Shown: positions 41,755-50,443 of the stretch, in pieces
Position numbering within the stretch: position 1 is the stretch's first letter
Layout: the number at the start of each line of letters is the position of its first letter
Source of the DNA: CAZEPT01 sp964626965
GTDB taxonomy: Bacteria > Patescibacteriota > Minisyncoccia > Phycocordibacterales > UBA9973
Assembly (NCBI GenBank): GCA_964626965.1
Contig: CAZVHB010000004.1
Span: forward strand, 1-64,000
Length of the DNA: 64,000 bases
Direction of reading: 5' to 3'
The notes under the pieces: generated by a model
What the model was told of the DNA's origin: nothing
Databases searched by the model: none
The model's input: only the letters and a program-made list of their open reading frames with translations
Program-made: the position numbers and the translations under genes

Positions 41755-41873
41755 TATTAGTAGTTGAATTTTAGATTAATTCTTATAGGGATTTGCCGTG
41801 TTGGCAGAAACTGTAGGAGGCTAAAATTTGTTTTTCCGCTAATGCGGATTTTTTTAATTAAAAACAAAAATAC
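41755..41873 (+). promoter_or_regulatory. Structured rpsA leader with attenuator-like terminator
   Basis: aattttag (41767-41774) pairs with ctaaaatt (41821-41828) and closes a domain containing the hairpin tgcc-gtgtt-ggca and a gtaggagg strand. A short hairpin tccgc-taat-gcgga (41835-41848) followed by eight Ts comes next, 17 bases before the rpsA ATG. A terminator between promoter and gene suggests transcription attenuation, or a separate small RNA of about 100 nt with read-through into rpsA. It matches no leader family I know. Confidence 0.5.
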
Positions 41874-42935
41874 ATGTTAGATATAAAAAATTTATATGAA
41901 AAAAGTATGGCCCCTCTGCAAGTTGATATGCTTGTTGAAGGACCAGTAATCGATATAAAAAAGTCTTCAGTGTACATTGATCTTCGTCCATTCCGAACAG
42001 GAATTATTTTCGGACGTGAATTCATGAACACACGAGACATCATCAAGAAGATGAATATCGGTGATATCGTGAAGGCTAAAATCGTCATGGTTGAAAACGA
42101 AGATGGTTATGTTGAACTTTCTCTTAAGGAAGCAAAACAAGCGCTCATCTGGGGAGATGCTGAGAAATATTTGAAAGCAAAAACTCCACTTGATATCGTG
42201 ATCAAAGATGCGAACAAAGGAGGTCTTATCATTGACTGGCAAGGTATCGTTGGATTCCTTCCTGCGTCACAACTTTCAACTGATCACTACCCTCGTGTAG
42301 AAGATAGTGATAAAGAAAAGATTTTGAAAGAACTTCGTAAGCTTATCGGAAAGAAAATCAGTGCACATATCATCACTGCTAGTCCTAAAGAAGGAAAATT
42401 GATTTTCTCAGAAAAAGATAACAACTCAGAAGAAAAAAATGGTCTCATTGGTAAATACCACCTTGGTGACGAAGTAGAAACAACTGTTTCTGGACTCGTT
42501 GACTTTGGAGTATTCTTGAAACTCGAAGACGGTCTTGAAGGACTCGTACACATTTCAGAAATCGACTGGGGACTCGTTGAAGATTTGAAACAAATGTTTA
42601 AAATCGGAGACACGGTAAAAGCAAAAATCATTGAAGTAAAAGAAGGTAAAATCTCTCTTTCAATCAAAGCACTCAAAGAAAATCCATGGAAAGAATTTGA
42701 AAGTAAGCTCAAGAAAGGAGATATTATCAAAGGTGTTGTGATTAAATACAACAAACACGGAGCACTCGTTTCTATCAAAGAAGGTGTTGCAGGACTCGTC
42801 CACAATTCACTCTTTGCAAGCGAAGCAAAACTACGTGAAAAGATTGAACTTGGTAAAAGTTACAACTTCCAAGTAACACTCTTTGAACCAAAAGAACAGA
42901 GAATGACTCTCGCTTTTCTTGAAGAAGAGAAATAA
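41874..42935 (+). CDS. rpsA: 30S ribosomal protein S1
   Basis: The 353 residues hold four S1 RNA-binding domains (about 17-88, 103-170, 194-263, 279-349). The last two are the most typical (GLVDFGVFLKLEDGLEGLVH then ISEIDW; GALVSIKEGVAGLVHNSLF). E. coli S1 has six domains; four is common in small genomes. S1 brings mRNA to the ribosome, which may matter in a genome without Shine-Dalgarno sequences. A putative attenuator precedes it. Confidence 0.93.
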   Translation: MLDIKNLYEKSMAPLQVDMLVEGPVIDIKKSSVYIDLRPFRTGIIFGREFMNTRDIIKKMNIGDIVKAKIVMVENEDGYVELSLKEAKQALIWGDAEKYLKAKTPLDIVIKDANKGGLIIDWQGIVGFLPASQLSTDHYPRVEDSDKEKILKELRKLIGKKISAHIITASPKEGKLIFSEKDNNSEEKNGLIGKYHLGDEVETTVSGLVDFGVFLKLEDGLEGLVHISEIDWGLVEDLKQMFKIGDTVKAKIIEVKEGKISLSIKALKENPWKEFESKLKKGDIIKGVVIKYNKHGALVSIKEGVAGLVHNSLFASEAKLREKIELGKSYNFQVTLFEPKEQRMTLAFLEEEK

Positions 42936-42944
42936 GAGAAATAC

Positions 42945-43058
<114 letters not shown>

Positions 43059-43062
<4 letters not shown>

Positions 43063-43451
43063 TTTATCAACACTACTATCTTTGGCACAAAAATAATGAG
43101 GCCGATAATCACTGCGACTATCGTACTCATGAGAACAGCCCCCGCAGCGACATCTTTTGTATCACGCGCAAATGGATGATACTCAGGAGACGTCAGATCA
43201 ATATCAAATTCAATTGCAGTATTTATCGCTTCCATACACAAGACCAGTCCAATAGAAAAAATGAGTGCAATCCATTCAATTGCAGATACAGAAAATACAT
43301 ACCCAAGAATTACTACCACGCAAAGTGCGAACAAATGCACCCATGCATTATGTTGCGTCGAAACAAAAACCCATATACCACGAAATGCGTGCTTGAAACT
43401 TTGTGCTCTTTTTATAATACTAAACGCTTGTTTTTCTGAAATCTTTTTCAT
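43059..43451 (-). CDS. dgkA: Diacylglycerol/undecaprenol kinase
   Basis: The 130-residue three-helix membrane kinase has the family signature EAINTAIEFDIDL (about 84-96) and HPFARDTKDVAAGAVLM. In Gram-positive-type cells this family phosphorylates undecaprenol for cell-wall synthesis, in others diacylglycerol. The choice cannot be made here. It starts directly after the pth stop on the same strand. Confidence 0.92.
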
Positions 43452-43452
43452 A

Positions 43453-44043
43453 TTACTTTCTTTTATTAACTTCTGTCATTGTTTTCTCAATTCCTTCTTT
43501 TTCAAAAGATTTCAAAATAGCCAACACACAATCACTAATCTCAGCTATCTTTTGTTTTTCATCTGTACGAAATTCTTTCAAAACAAAATCAGCTCGTACT
43601 TCATTTTTTAATTCTATAAGTTCTGTACTATCTGGTTTGTAAGAATGAATACCTACTCGAATGCGTAAAAAAGTACCAAGTGCTTGAATAATAGAAGCGA
43701 CACCATTATGACCAGCATCACTTTTCTCTTCTGCCAAACGAAGTGTTCCAAATGGATACGCAAGTTCATCGTGAACAACAATAATATCTTCTTTTTTTGC
43801 ACCATGCTTGAGTAGTCCAGAAATAGTTGTACCGGAGAGATTCATGAATGTTGTTGGTTTTACAAGCATATACGATACACCATCTATATCACCTTCTGAT
43901 ACATCAGCAGAAAAATACTTGTTGTGTTTCCAATCAGAAAAATGACACATCTCTTGAATGTGTGACAAAATTAAGTACCCAATATTGTGCCGAGTATATT
44001 GATATTCAGTACCTGGATTCCCCAGCCCCACGATGTATTTCAT
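43453..44043 (-). CDS. pth: Peptidyl-tRNA hydrolase
   Basis: This enzyme frees tRNA from stalled peptidyl-tRNA. The ATG at 44043 gives the normal N-terminus MKYIVGLGNPGTEYQYTRHN with the catalytic His. KPTTFMNLSG, VHDELAYPFG and GHNGVASIIQALG are also present. The 196-residue length fits the family. A longer ORF begins at 44106, but TGA-TATAAT seven bases before 44043 fixes the leaderless start. Confidence 0.95.
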   Translation of the reverse strand: MKYIVGLGNPGTEYQYTRHNIGYLILSHIQEMCHFSDWKHNKYFSADVSEGDIDGVSYMLVKPTTFMNLSGTTISGLLKHGAKKEDIIVVHDELAYPFGTLRLAEEKSDAGHNGVASIIQALGTFLRIRVGIHSYKPDSTELIELKNEVRADFVLKEFRTDEKQKIAEISDCVLAILKSFEKEGIEKTMTEVNKRK

Positions 44044-44102
44044 ATTCGTGATTATATCACGAGTTAGGGCGTAGGTGTTAGGTTGCAAGAATAAGTTTGT
44101 GA

Positions 44103-44139
44103 ACACACGGCAGGGCGACTACGTCGCCCTGCCGTGTGT
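44103..44139. terminator. Long hairpin between pth and lepB
   Basis: Arms of 17 bases starting acacacggcagggcgac with loop tac are perfect. The hairpin lies in the divergent pth/lepB interval, so it does not follow either gene. It may be a former separator or a repeat. Confidence 0.75.
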
Positions 44140-44230
44140 ATTTGATGCGATTTCCCTATTCCCTATTACCTATACGCTTCAACCTGCTTATCCATTTGTG
44201 TCAAATATATTATTTCTATATACTGTGGCT

Positions 44231-44887
44231 ATGAATTACTTCAAAAATAAACTCGAAATACAGATGCCCTCTAATTTCAGAACATCACCTCCCCCAGAAC
44301 CTCGGACTCAGGAAATTAATTCATGGTGGGAAATAATAAAATTCGCGATTATTGCATTTATCATCATAATCCCGGTTCGTATGTACATCGTACAACCTTT
44401 TATCGTTTCAGGAGAATCAATGATTCCTACCTTTCATGATGGAGACTATCTCGTCATAGATGAGATCAGTTACCGTTTTCACAATCCTAAGCGTGGTGAT
44501 GTCATCGTCTTCAAACCACCACAAGAAGGAAAAGGGGTCTATTATATCAAGCGTGTTATTGGCCTCCCAAACGAAACAGTTACCCTTACTGGCACAAAAG
44601 TCATCATCACCAACGATATCGACAAGATTGGAGTTGAACTAAAAGAACCATATCTACAAAACATCTCGTCAGAGAAAATGGTGGTTCACGTTGGTCCAGA
44701 TGAACTCTTTGTATTAGGAGACAACCGCCCTCGTAGTTCTGACTCACGGAAATGGGGTACCCTGCCGATAGACAACATCACAGGACGCGCACTTCTAAGA
44801 CTCTTCCCTTTTAGAACATTGCAATATTTACCAGGAGCTCAACAGGTTTACAATGCTGACGACAGTAAAGCTGTTGCATTAAAATAA
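44231..44887 (+). CDS. lepB: Signal peptidase I
   Basis: This membrane serine protease removes signal peptides. After one N-terminal helix (about 28-50) come the catalytic Ser in SGESMIPT (about 62-69) and the Lys in YYIKRVIGLP, then VLGDNRPRSSDSR. The ATG at 44231 is used because TATACT ends six bases before it and the upstream ORF extension runs through the hairpin at 44103. It is first in a same-strand run lepB-hisS-def-fmt. Confidence 0.94.
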   Translation: MNYFKNKLEIQMPSNFRTSPPPEPRTQEINSWWEIIKFAIIAFIIIIPVRMYIVQPFIVSGESMIPTFHDGDYLVIDEISYRFHNPKRGDVIVFKPPQEGKGVYYIKRVIGLPNETVTLTGTKVIITNDIDKIGVELKEPYLQNISSEKMVVHVGPDELFVLGDNRPRSSDSRKWGTLPIDNITGRALLRLFPFRTLQYLPGAQQVYNADDSKAVALK

Positions 44888-44909
44888 TTTAATAGAAAAT
44901 AAAAAAGAT

Positions 44910-46226
44910 ATGAGTACAGATAAAACAAAAAAAGTGTCTTCAAAAAAAGAGCCTCTTGTAAGCGTTCGTGGAATGCGAGATATCATTGATAATGATTACT
45001 ATCTCTATCAAGGATTTTTTGAAAAAGCTCAAGAAGTTGCTATCTACTATGGTTTTAAACCAATAGAGACACCAATGCTTGAAAATGAAGACGTGTTTAC
45101 CTCAACTATCGGCGCTGGTACTGACATTATCGATAAGGAAATGTACACCCTCAAAACGAAAGGTGGCGACAGACTCGCGCTCCGCCCAGAAGGGACAGCA
45201 AGTGTCATGCGTGCATATATAGAGCACGGCATGCAGAACCTTCCACAACCAGTCATGCACTACTACTATGGTCCGATGTTCCGCCATGACAAACCACAAC
45301 GTGGACGATACCGACAACTCTACCAGTTTGGTCTCGAAGCAATGGGCAGTGAAAAAAGTATTATCGATGCACTCCTCATCAAAACAACCCTCACTATCTT
45401 AGAAGAAGCTGGAGCTGAAAATCTTGTTGTTGATATCAACTCTATGGGCGACAAAGAATCACGTACACAATACACACGTGACCTTGTTTCGTATTACAAA
45501 AAACATCTCAATGCCTTACCAACAGTCGATCGAGAACGCCTCAAGATAAATCCACTTCGTATTCTTGATTCAAAAGAAGCAAAAACTATCGAGATCAACC
45601 AAGACGCACCAGATGCAGTCAGTGCTCTCTCACCTGCTGCAAAAAAACATTTTAAAGAAGTACTCAGTTACCTTGATGAAATGGGAGTAAATTATCAAAT
45701 CAACAAAAATCTTGTTCGGGGACTTTCATACTACACACACACCATCTTTGAAATCATGCAAGAAAATACAAATGAAGACGGCACACAAACAACACTCGCA
45801 ATTGCTGGTGGTGGACGATACGATAATCTCGCTCGACAGCTCGGTTCAAAAAAAGATGTCCCAGCTATGGGAGTCGCTATTGGTGTGGATCGGGTTATCG
45901 AATCTCCTTGGTATAAAAAACTCTGTCCTCGTATTTTAAAGAAACCGAAATTCTACTTTATTCAAATTGGTCTTGACGCAAAACTCAAAAGTCTCAATGT
46001 GATAGACATTCTCCGAAAAGCGCATATACCAATCCTTCAATCACTTTCAAAAGACACGCTCTCTCAACAACTCGGTATGGCTGAGAAATCAGGCGCACCG
46101 TACGCACTCATCTTTGGTCAAAAAGAAGCTCTCGAGAATTCTGTCATTGTTCGCAATATGGAAAAGCACGCTCAAGAAACAGTAAAGCTCGATAGACTCC
46201 TCGAATACATTAAAGAAATGAAATAA
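44910..46226 (+). CDS. hisS: Histidyl-tRNA synthetase
   Basis: The class II synthetase shows motif 1 near the N-terminus (ETPMLENEDVF), motif 2 YYYGPMFRHDKPQRGRYRQ then YQFG, the histidine loop RGLSYYTHTIFEI, motif 3 AIAGGGRYDNLARQLG and a C-terminal anticodon-binding domain. The 438 residues are typical. It follows lepB by 22 bases. Confidence 0.96.
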   Translation: MSTDKTKKVSSKKEPLVSVRGMRDIIDNDYYLYQGFFEKAQEVAIYYGFKPIETPMLENEDVFTSTIGAGTDIIDKEMYTLKTKGGDRLALRPEGTASVMRAYIEHGMQNLPQPVMHYYYGPMFRHDKPQRGRYRQLYQFGLEAMGSEKSIIDALLIKTTLTILEEAGAENLVVDINSMGDKESRTQYTRDLVSYYKKHLNALPTVDRERLKINPLRILDSKEAKTIEINQDAPDAVSALSPAAKKHFKEVLSYLDEMGVNYQINKNLVRGLSYYTHTIFEIMQENTNEDGTQTTLAIAGGGRYDNLARQLGSKKDVPAMGVAIGVDRVIESPWYKKLCPRILKKPKFYFIQIGLDAKLKSLNVIDILRKAHIPILQSLSKDTLSQQLGMAEKSGAPYALIFGQKEALENSVIVRNMEKHAQETVKLDRLLEYIKEMK

Positions 46227-46242
46227 TTTTTTAGCACACACT

Positions 46243-46779
46243 ATGGTTACTATTATTCAAGACGGCGCAAAAACATTGAGACTGAAAGCAAAAAAAGTCC
46301 CTATCAAAGACATCACCTCAAAAGAAATTCAGTCCGTAATAAAAAAGATGAAAACAGCACTTCATAAAGAGCATGATGGGGTTGCTATTGCTGCACCGCA
46401 GATAGATGTATCCTTGCGTATCTTTGTTGTTGCTGGAAATATCTTTGACGACTATTTTACTCGTGGAAAAGATATGCCTGAAGGATACGTCACACCGCAC
46501 AAAGATCTTGTTTTTATCAACCCTGAATTTACAAAAATATCAAAAGGTAAAAAATGGATGAAAGAAGGATGCCTCTCTGTTCGCCCACTTTATGGTGAAG
46601 TAAAACGCTCACTCAATGCCACAGTCAAAGCACACGACGAACATGGCAAACCTTTTGAACGCGGTGCAGGTGGACTTCTTGCACACATTTTTCAGCATGA
46701 GATCGATCACCTAGACGGAATCCTCTTTATCGACAAAGCTCGTGATGTCCATAAAGGTAACCCGCTCACTGAGTACTAA
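46243..46779 (+). CDS. def: Peptide deformylase
   Basis: This metalloenzyme removes the N-formyl group from new proteins. Motif 1 is GVAIAAPQI (a variant of GxGLAAxQ), motif 2 EGCLSV with the metal Cys, and motif 3 HEIDHLDG. The 178-residue length is normal. It is coupled to fmt, which starts one base after its stop. The deformylase-formyltransferase pairing is the usual one. Confidence 0.95.
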   Translation: MVTIIQDGAKTLRLKAKKVPIKDITSKEIQSVIKKMKTALHKEHDGVAIAAPQIDVSLRIFVVAGNIFDDYFTRGKDMPEGYVTPHKDLVFINPEFTKISKGKKWMKEGCLSVRPLYGEVKRSLNATVKAHDEHGKPFERGAGGLLAHIFQHEIDHLDGILFIDKARDVHKGNPLTEY

Positions 46780-46780
46780 T

Positions 46781-47620
46781 ATGAAAATAGCTTTTTTTGG
46801 AACACCAGCATTTACTGTAGAGTTTTTAGACTACCTCAAAGACCACAATCTCACACCGAGTCTCATTGTTACAGGGATGGATGTTCCTATTGGAAGAAAA
46901 CAGACAATTACTCCTCCAGAGCCAAAACTCTGGGCGCAAAAAGAAAATATTCCGTACGTACAACAAGACAAGAATCTTACTGAGTTGACCGAAACACTCG
47001 CTCAAGAAGACTGGGATTTATTCATTGTGATTGCTTATGGAAAAATTCTCCCAGAGCGTCTCATTAATCTCCCAAAACATGGGACAATCAATGTTCACTA
47101 TTCCCTCCTCCCAAAATACCGCGGAGCAAGTCCTGTAGAGCATGCGATACTTTCAGGGGATACAACAACTGGTGTCTGTATTCAGCACATGGTGTACGCA
47201 CTCGATGCAGGAGTGATCATCAAACAACAAGAAGTAGTAATACAAGATACTGATACTCATATCATCTTGCGTGACAAACTCAACCAAATAGCAAAACCAC
47301 TCTTACTTGAAAGTATTGAAACGTTAGCAACAGGCAATCGTGATTTTATCATTCAAGACGAAACACAAAAAAGTATTACTAAGAAGATTAAAAAAACTGA
47401 CGGGCTTATTACACAGGGTGAAGACGGAAAGATTCTGTGGCAAAAATATCGCGCATACTTTGGCTGGCCAGGACTCTATTTTATTGATGAGAAAAATGGA
47501 CAAAGTATTCGAGTAAAAATAAGTAGTGCTCATCCTGAAAAGAATTCATTCATCATAGACACCGTCATTCCTGAGGGGAAAAATGAAATGAAATATGAAG
47601 ACTACAAAAAATGGAAATAA
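46781..47620 (+). CDS. fmt: Methionyl-tRNA formyltransferase
   Basis: The enzyme formylates initiator tRNA-Met. The start MKIAFFGTPAFTVEFL at 46781 is preferred over an upstream in-frame ATG inside def. Catalytic region INVHYSLLPKYRGASPVEHAI (Asn, His) and the family tail are present, but the C-terminal domain is short (280 residues in total against about 310). Confidence 0.94.
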   Translation: MKIAFFGTPAFTVEFLDYLKDHNLTPSLIVTGMDVPIGRKQTITPPEPKLWAQKENIPYVQQDKNLTELTETLAQEDWDLFIVIAYGKILPERLINLPKHGTINVHYSLLPKYRGASPVEHAILSGDTTTGVCIQHMVYALDAGVIIKQQEVVIQDTDTHIILRDKLNQIAKPLLLESIETLATGNRDFIIQDETQKSITKKIKKTDGLITQGEDGKILWQKYRAYFGWPGLYFIDEKNGQSIRVKISSAHPEKNSFIIDTVIPEGKNEMKYEDYKKWK

Positions 47621-47647
47621 AAAAGGACGCTTATTGCGTCCTTTTTT
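47619..47647. terminator. Bidirectional terminator after fmt
   Basis: aaaaaaggacgc and gcgtcctttttt pair around ttatt. Confidence 0.88.
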
Positions 47648-47656
47648 ATTTAGTTT

Positions 47657-48028
47657 CTATTCTTCACTTTTTACACCAAACTTCAATATTTCTTTTATCT
47701 TTTGCGCGCCCTTTTTAAACAATGCAAACTTCTTCCCTTTTGCCATTTCAAGTTGTGAATATATTTCCTGATCCAAGTGATCTATCGCTTGATACACATC
47801 TTCTTTTTCTGATCGAGCAAAAATCTGCCTGCCGTCTACGGTGAATCTCGCTTCAGCAAAAAATATTTCCCCACTCCGATGATGATTGGTCGATTTACCT
47901 ATCTCGATGTGTATCTGATTTTCAGAAATAGCATATTTCTGAAAAAAAGATGTGAGTCTTTTTTCGACATATGTCGTAATTGCTTCTGTAATTTCGACTC
48001 CTGTTCCTGTATATATAAATTGATTCAT
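47657..48028 (-). CDS. hpf: Ribosome hibernation promoting factor, short form
   Basis: The 123 residues have the HPF/RaiA beta-alpha-beta-beta-beta-alpha layout (ITEAITTYVEKRLTSFFQKY, HIEIGKSTNHHRSGEIFFAE, DVYQAIDHLDQEIYSQL). The protein binds the decoding centre and silences ribosomes in stasis. The C-terminal dimerisation domain of long HPF is absent. TGG-TATAAT lies 44 bases upstream. Confidence 0.88.
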   Translation of the reverse strand: MNQFIYTGTGVEITEAITTYVEKRLTSFFQKYAISENQIHIEIGKSTNHHRSGEIFFAEARFTVDGRQIFARSEKEDVYQAIDHLDQEIYSQLEMAKGKKFALFKKGAQKIKEILKFGVKSEE

Positions 48029-48115
48029 ATTTATAACTCATTAATTAATGAATAATTGATCAACCTACCTAGATTATACCACGTCCAGATTTTGCAAAAT
48101 GGCTTATGCACAGCT

Positions 48116-48144
48116 TTGCACTGGGCAATAAATTATGCTATTCT
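48116..48144 (+). promoter_or_regulatory. Promoter of tRNA-Asn
   Basis: TTGCAC (48116-48121) and TGC-TATTCT (48139-48144) are spaced by 17 bases and give a 5' leader of about 30 bases. Confidence 0.6.
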
Positions 48145-48180
48145 ATAAACAGATTTGCTTAATTCTAGGCAGATTCACGT

Positions 48181-48255
48181 TCCTCTGTAGCTCAACGGTA
48201 GAGCAAACGACTGTTAATCGTTAGGTTATAGGTTCGAATCCTATCGGAGGAGCCA
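48181..48255 (+). tRNA. tRNA-Asn (GTT)
   Basis: Acceptor tcctctg pairs with cggagga, the D-arm is agctcaacggtagagc, anticodon stem aacga/tcgtt has loop ctgttaa with GTT, and the T-arm is ggttcgaatcc. G discriminator and an encoded CCA (48253-48255) are present. Confidence 0.96.
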
Positions 48256-48324
48256 TATGAAAAATCCCAGTATTCAATACTGGGATTTTTCATATCTATC
48301 CTCTCCTCCGATAGGATTCGAACC
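48231..48324 (+). repeat. tRNA-Asn hairpin plus antisense T-arm copy
   Basis: Directly after the tRNA comes a perfect hairpin with 20-base arms (48255-48274 and 48276-48295, loop c) that begins on the A of CCA. Then ctcctccgataggattcgaa (48303-48322, extending to 48324) is the exact reverse complement of tRNA bases 48231-48252. The order tRNA, hairpin, antisense T-arm is the same as at tRNA-Gln. Confidence 0.85.
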
Positions 48325-48500
48325 AGTGGTCCCAATTTTTAATGAATGAAATGAATATAAAAATTGAGGATCTCGACCGACAGGATGGAGGAAGAGGCAA
48401 ATCCGTAAAAGATAGTCCGACAAAACAGGAAAAGGTATACTGTTCCCGTAGGGAAAGAATCCTAGTTACTTTATTATTGTAGTATTGGAAACTATTTCGA
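48325..48500 (+). other. Non-coding, apparently structured region after tRNA-Asn
   Basis: No gene is visible. ccaattttta and taaaaattgagg can pair (48333-48370). The stretch ends with gaaaaggtatactgttc ... ggaaagaatcc (about 48436-48470), which is close to the sequence at 205-238 downstream of tRNA-Gln. The function is unknown. Confidence 0.4.
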
Positions 48501-48507
48501 TAATGAA

Positions 48508-48538
48508 AAAACCTGTCGCAATAATTTGCAACAGGTTT
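48508..48538. terminator. Terminator
   Basis: aacctgtcgc and gcaacaggtt pair imperfectly around aataattt, between the tRNA element and the convergent minus-strand gene. Confidence 0.6.
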
Positions 48539-48557
48539 AATAGATTGGATTATTTAT

Positions 48558-48968
48558 TTACAATCCAATAATTTCAATTTTTTGAGCTTTTTCAATTATT
48601 GTGCTTTTTACTTCAGGGGAAAGAAAGTCGTCCATTGCTTTAAGTAAGCAGTTTGCAAAAGAAGTCTGTTGTTCTAAATTGTTTTTTTGCTGATTTTCTT
48701 TCTTCCTCCTCCCTAATTCCATTTGTATCCCCTGAGAGAGTTGGCCTTTGAATTTTTTAGCTCGCGTTGCTTTTGCGAACCACTCAGGATCTGAATACTC
48801 TTTTTTAGTATGTACAAGTGCTTTTGCTTCTAAAAGTTGGGAACCGATGATCGCAATATCGGTATTTACAAGCATTTGAAGCTCACCCAATTCTTCTGGT
48901 GTTGCTTTCCTTAGATCAGCGAAATTAATTCTTTGTTTACGCTGATACTTTTTAATTAAGTTACTCAT
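48558..48968 (-). CDS. Unknown helical protein
   Basis: The 136 residues are charged and mostly helical (QRINFADLRKATPEELGELQMLVN and so on), without membrane segments. I recognise no family. The middle part contains RRKKENQQKNNLEQQ. It follows the tRNA-Asn fold-back element on the opposite strand, and such a position can hold transferred cargo, but nothing else marks it as mobile. Confidence 0.65.
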   Translation of the reverse strand: MSNLIKKYQRKQRINFADLRKATPEELGELQMLVNTDIAIIGSQLLEAKALVHTKKEYSDPEWFAKATRAKKFKGQLSQGIQMELGRRKKENQQKNNLEQQTSFANCLLKAMDDFLSPEVKSTIIEKAQKIEIIGL

Positions 48969-49080
48969 TGTTTATAATTTATGGTTTAATTTTAAATTAA
49001 CATAATAAAAACATATAGTCAATATTTTTTTGTTCAAGAAATATATATCCACCAACCCTAAACTCTGCTAAAATAATCCT

Positions 49081-49320
49081 ATGCCTAAAAAAGAAACTCT
49101 CCACAAAACACCTACCGACGTACAAAAGATTCTCTCTTCCCTACCAAAAGTAAAAACAGTTTGGGATAGCTTAACTCCACTCGCACAAAATGAGTGGATC
49201 TGTTGGATTGAATCAGCGAAGAAAATAGAAACACGAGAACGAAGAATAAAAATAATGAAAGAAAATCTATTGGCCGGAAAACGCCGACCATGCTGTTGGG
49301 CTGGGTGTCCACATCGCTGA
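49081..49320 (+). CDS. OmdA/YdeI-type C-terminal domain protein
   Basis: The 79 residues match the C-terminal domain of YdeI/OmpD-associated (bacteriocin-protection) proteins: WDSLTPLAQNEWICWIESAK then KIETRERRI and GKRRPCCWAGCPHR. Full-length family members carry an extra N-terminal domain, so this is a stand-alone tail domain. TGC-TAAAAT ends six bases before the ATG. The stop is TGA, which helps show that TGA is not recoded here. Confidence 0.8.
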   Translation: MPKKETLHKTPTDVQKILSSLPKVKTVWDSLTPLAQNEWICWIESAKKIETRERRIKIMKENLLAGKRRPCCWAGCPHR

Positions 49321-49360
49321 GATTAAAACTTTCACTTTTTTACCATGAAGATACAATAAA

Positions 49361-49398
49361 TCCCCATACCGCAAATTTGTGGTATGGGGAAATTCATT
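49361..49398. terminator. Terminator between convergent genes
   Basis: tccccatacc and ggtatgggga pair around a ten-base loop. Confidence 0.75.
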
Positions 49399-49401
49399 TT
49401 T

Positions 49402-50220
49402 TTATTTACCTCTTAAGGTTTCCATGGCTATATCTGAACCAGGAAGATGATCTGTTTTGTTCATTATCATAAAGAGTGAGAAAGCAACAGCGATAGTCAG
49501 AATTAAATATTTTACTCTTCCTGTTGCGGTCATTGGCTTCATCTCGCTTGGCTTGTGGAGTTCACGTATCACCTCAAACAAACCTAAAATACCAAGAACA
49601 AAAAACAACCAGAGTCCGCCTAACGCTAAAACCAAAAGAATTGTAGCAGACACAATGATGAGAGAAATAATTACTCCCTTGTGATTTCTTTCTGAATTTA
49701 ATCCCAAAGACAAAATAATTGACTTGATGATGCGACCACCATCGAGTGGATTAATAGGCAGAAGATTGATTAAATTAAGAAATGCCATCCAGCCAGCAGT
49801 TGCAGCAAAAATTGGATTTGGATTAATGAAATAGTATCCAAATACTACAAGTGAGAGAGCTAGACCCCAAATGGGACCCATAATAGCCACATAGGCTTCA
49901 GTATCTCTACTTTTAAAACTTTCTTCAGGAACTGCTGCTCCACCTAAAAATGGAATAAAATAAAATCCCTTAGTTCGGACACCTTTTCTTCTCATAGCCC
50001 ACACATGGCCAGATTCGTGTACGAATAGCATGACGATAATAGCGGTTGCAAATTGCCACGTAAGCAAATATGCATAAGAAGCAAAAGAAGCTGTGGCTAA
50101 CCCGAGCTTAACAAGCTTTGCTGATTTAAATAGTTTCGTAAATAGCGGTAGAGCTTTGGCACCCATCTTGGCTAAAAATACCCAGATGCCGTAATTGGTT
50201 GAGTTTGTATCTTTTTTCAT
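49402..50220 (-). CDS. Site-2 protease type (M50) zinc metalloprotease
   Basis: This intramembrane protease has the zinc motif HESGH in VMLFVHESGHVWAMRR (about 64-79) and the third ligand motif NLLPINPLDGGRI (about 153-165), with about six hydrophobic helices. Members cut membrane-bound regulators or signal-peptide remnants. There is no PDZ domain. No sigma/anti-sigma partner is next to it. Adjacent genes are orphan small proteins. Confidence 0.9.
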   Translation of the reverse strand: MKKDTNSTNYGIWVFLAKMGAKALPLFTKLFKSAKLVKLGLATASFASYAYLLTWQFATAIIVMLFVHESGHVWAMRRKGVRTKGFYFIPFLGGAAVPEESFKSRDTEAYVAIMGPIWGLALSLVVFGYYFINPNPIFAATAGWMAFLNLINLLPINPLDGGRIIKSIILSLGLNSERNHKGVIISLIIVSATILLVLALGGLWLFFVLGILGLFEVIRELHKPSEMKPMTATGRVKYLILTIAVAFSLFMIMNKTDHLPGSDIAMETLRGK

Positions 50221-50353
50221 GAGATATTTTTTTAAATGAACCTACTCTTTTTGAAGGTTTTCGGTTTTCCCTTTTTAGTTTAATTAGAAGATAACATGCA
50301 TTTATCAAAAAGTCAAGTACTTCTTAACACTTCTCATGGATGATTCCAAAACT

Positions 50354-50388
50354 AAAAAATCCACCTAAACCGTCTGGTGGATTTTTTT
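50354..50388 (+). terminator. Terminator-like hairpin upstream of the 50444 gene
   Basis: aaaaatccacc and ggtggattttt pair around a ten-base loop, followed by Ts. It lies in the divergent interval after the M50 gene start, so the gene it served is unclear. Confidence 0.65.
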
Positions 50389-50443
50389 ATTTCCACTATT
50401 CAGATTCTTGCCTCTTAAACCTCACAAGGTATATACTTTACTC

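Noticed and set aside
41755..41856. rpsA leader as the signal recognition particle RNA
   Set aside because: The length fits, but the conserved GGAAGCAG-type asymmetric loop and tetraloop of SRP RNA are missing.
44044..44106. Longer N-terminus of pth and of lepB (from 44075)
   Set aside because: Both would include promoter boxes or the 44103 hairpin. Family alignments and -10 boxes place the starts at 44043 and 44231.
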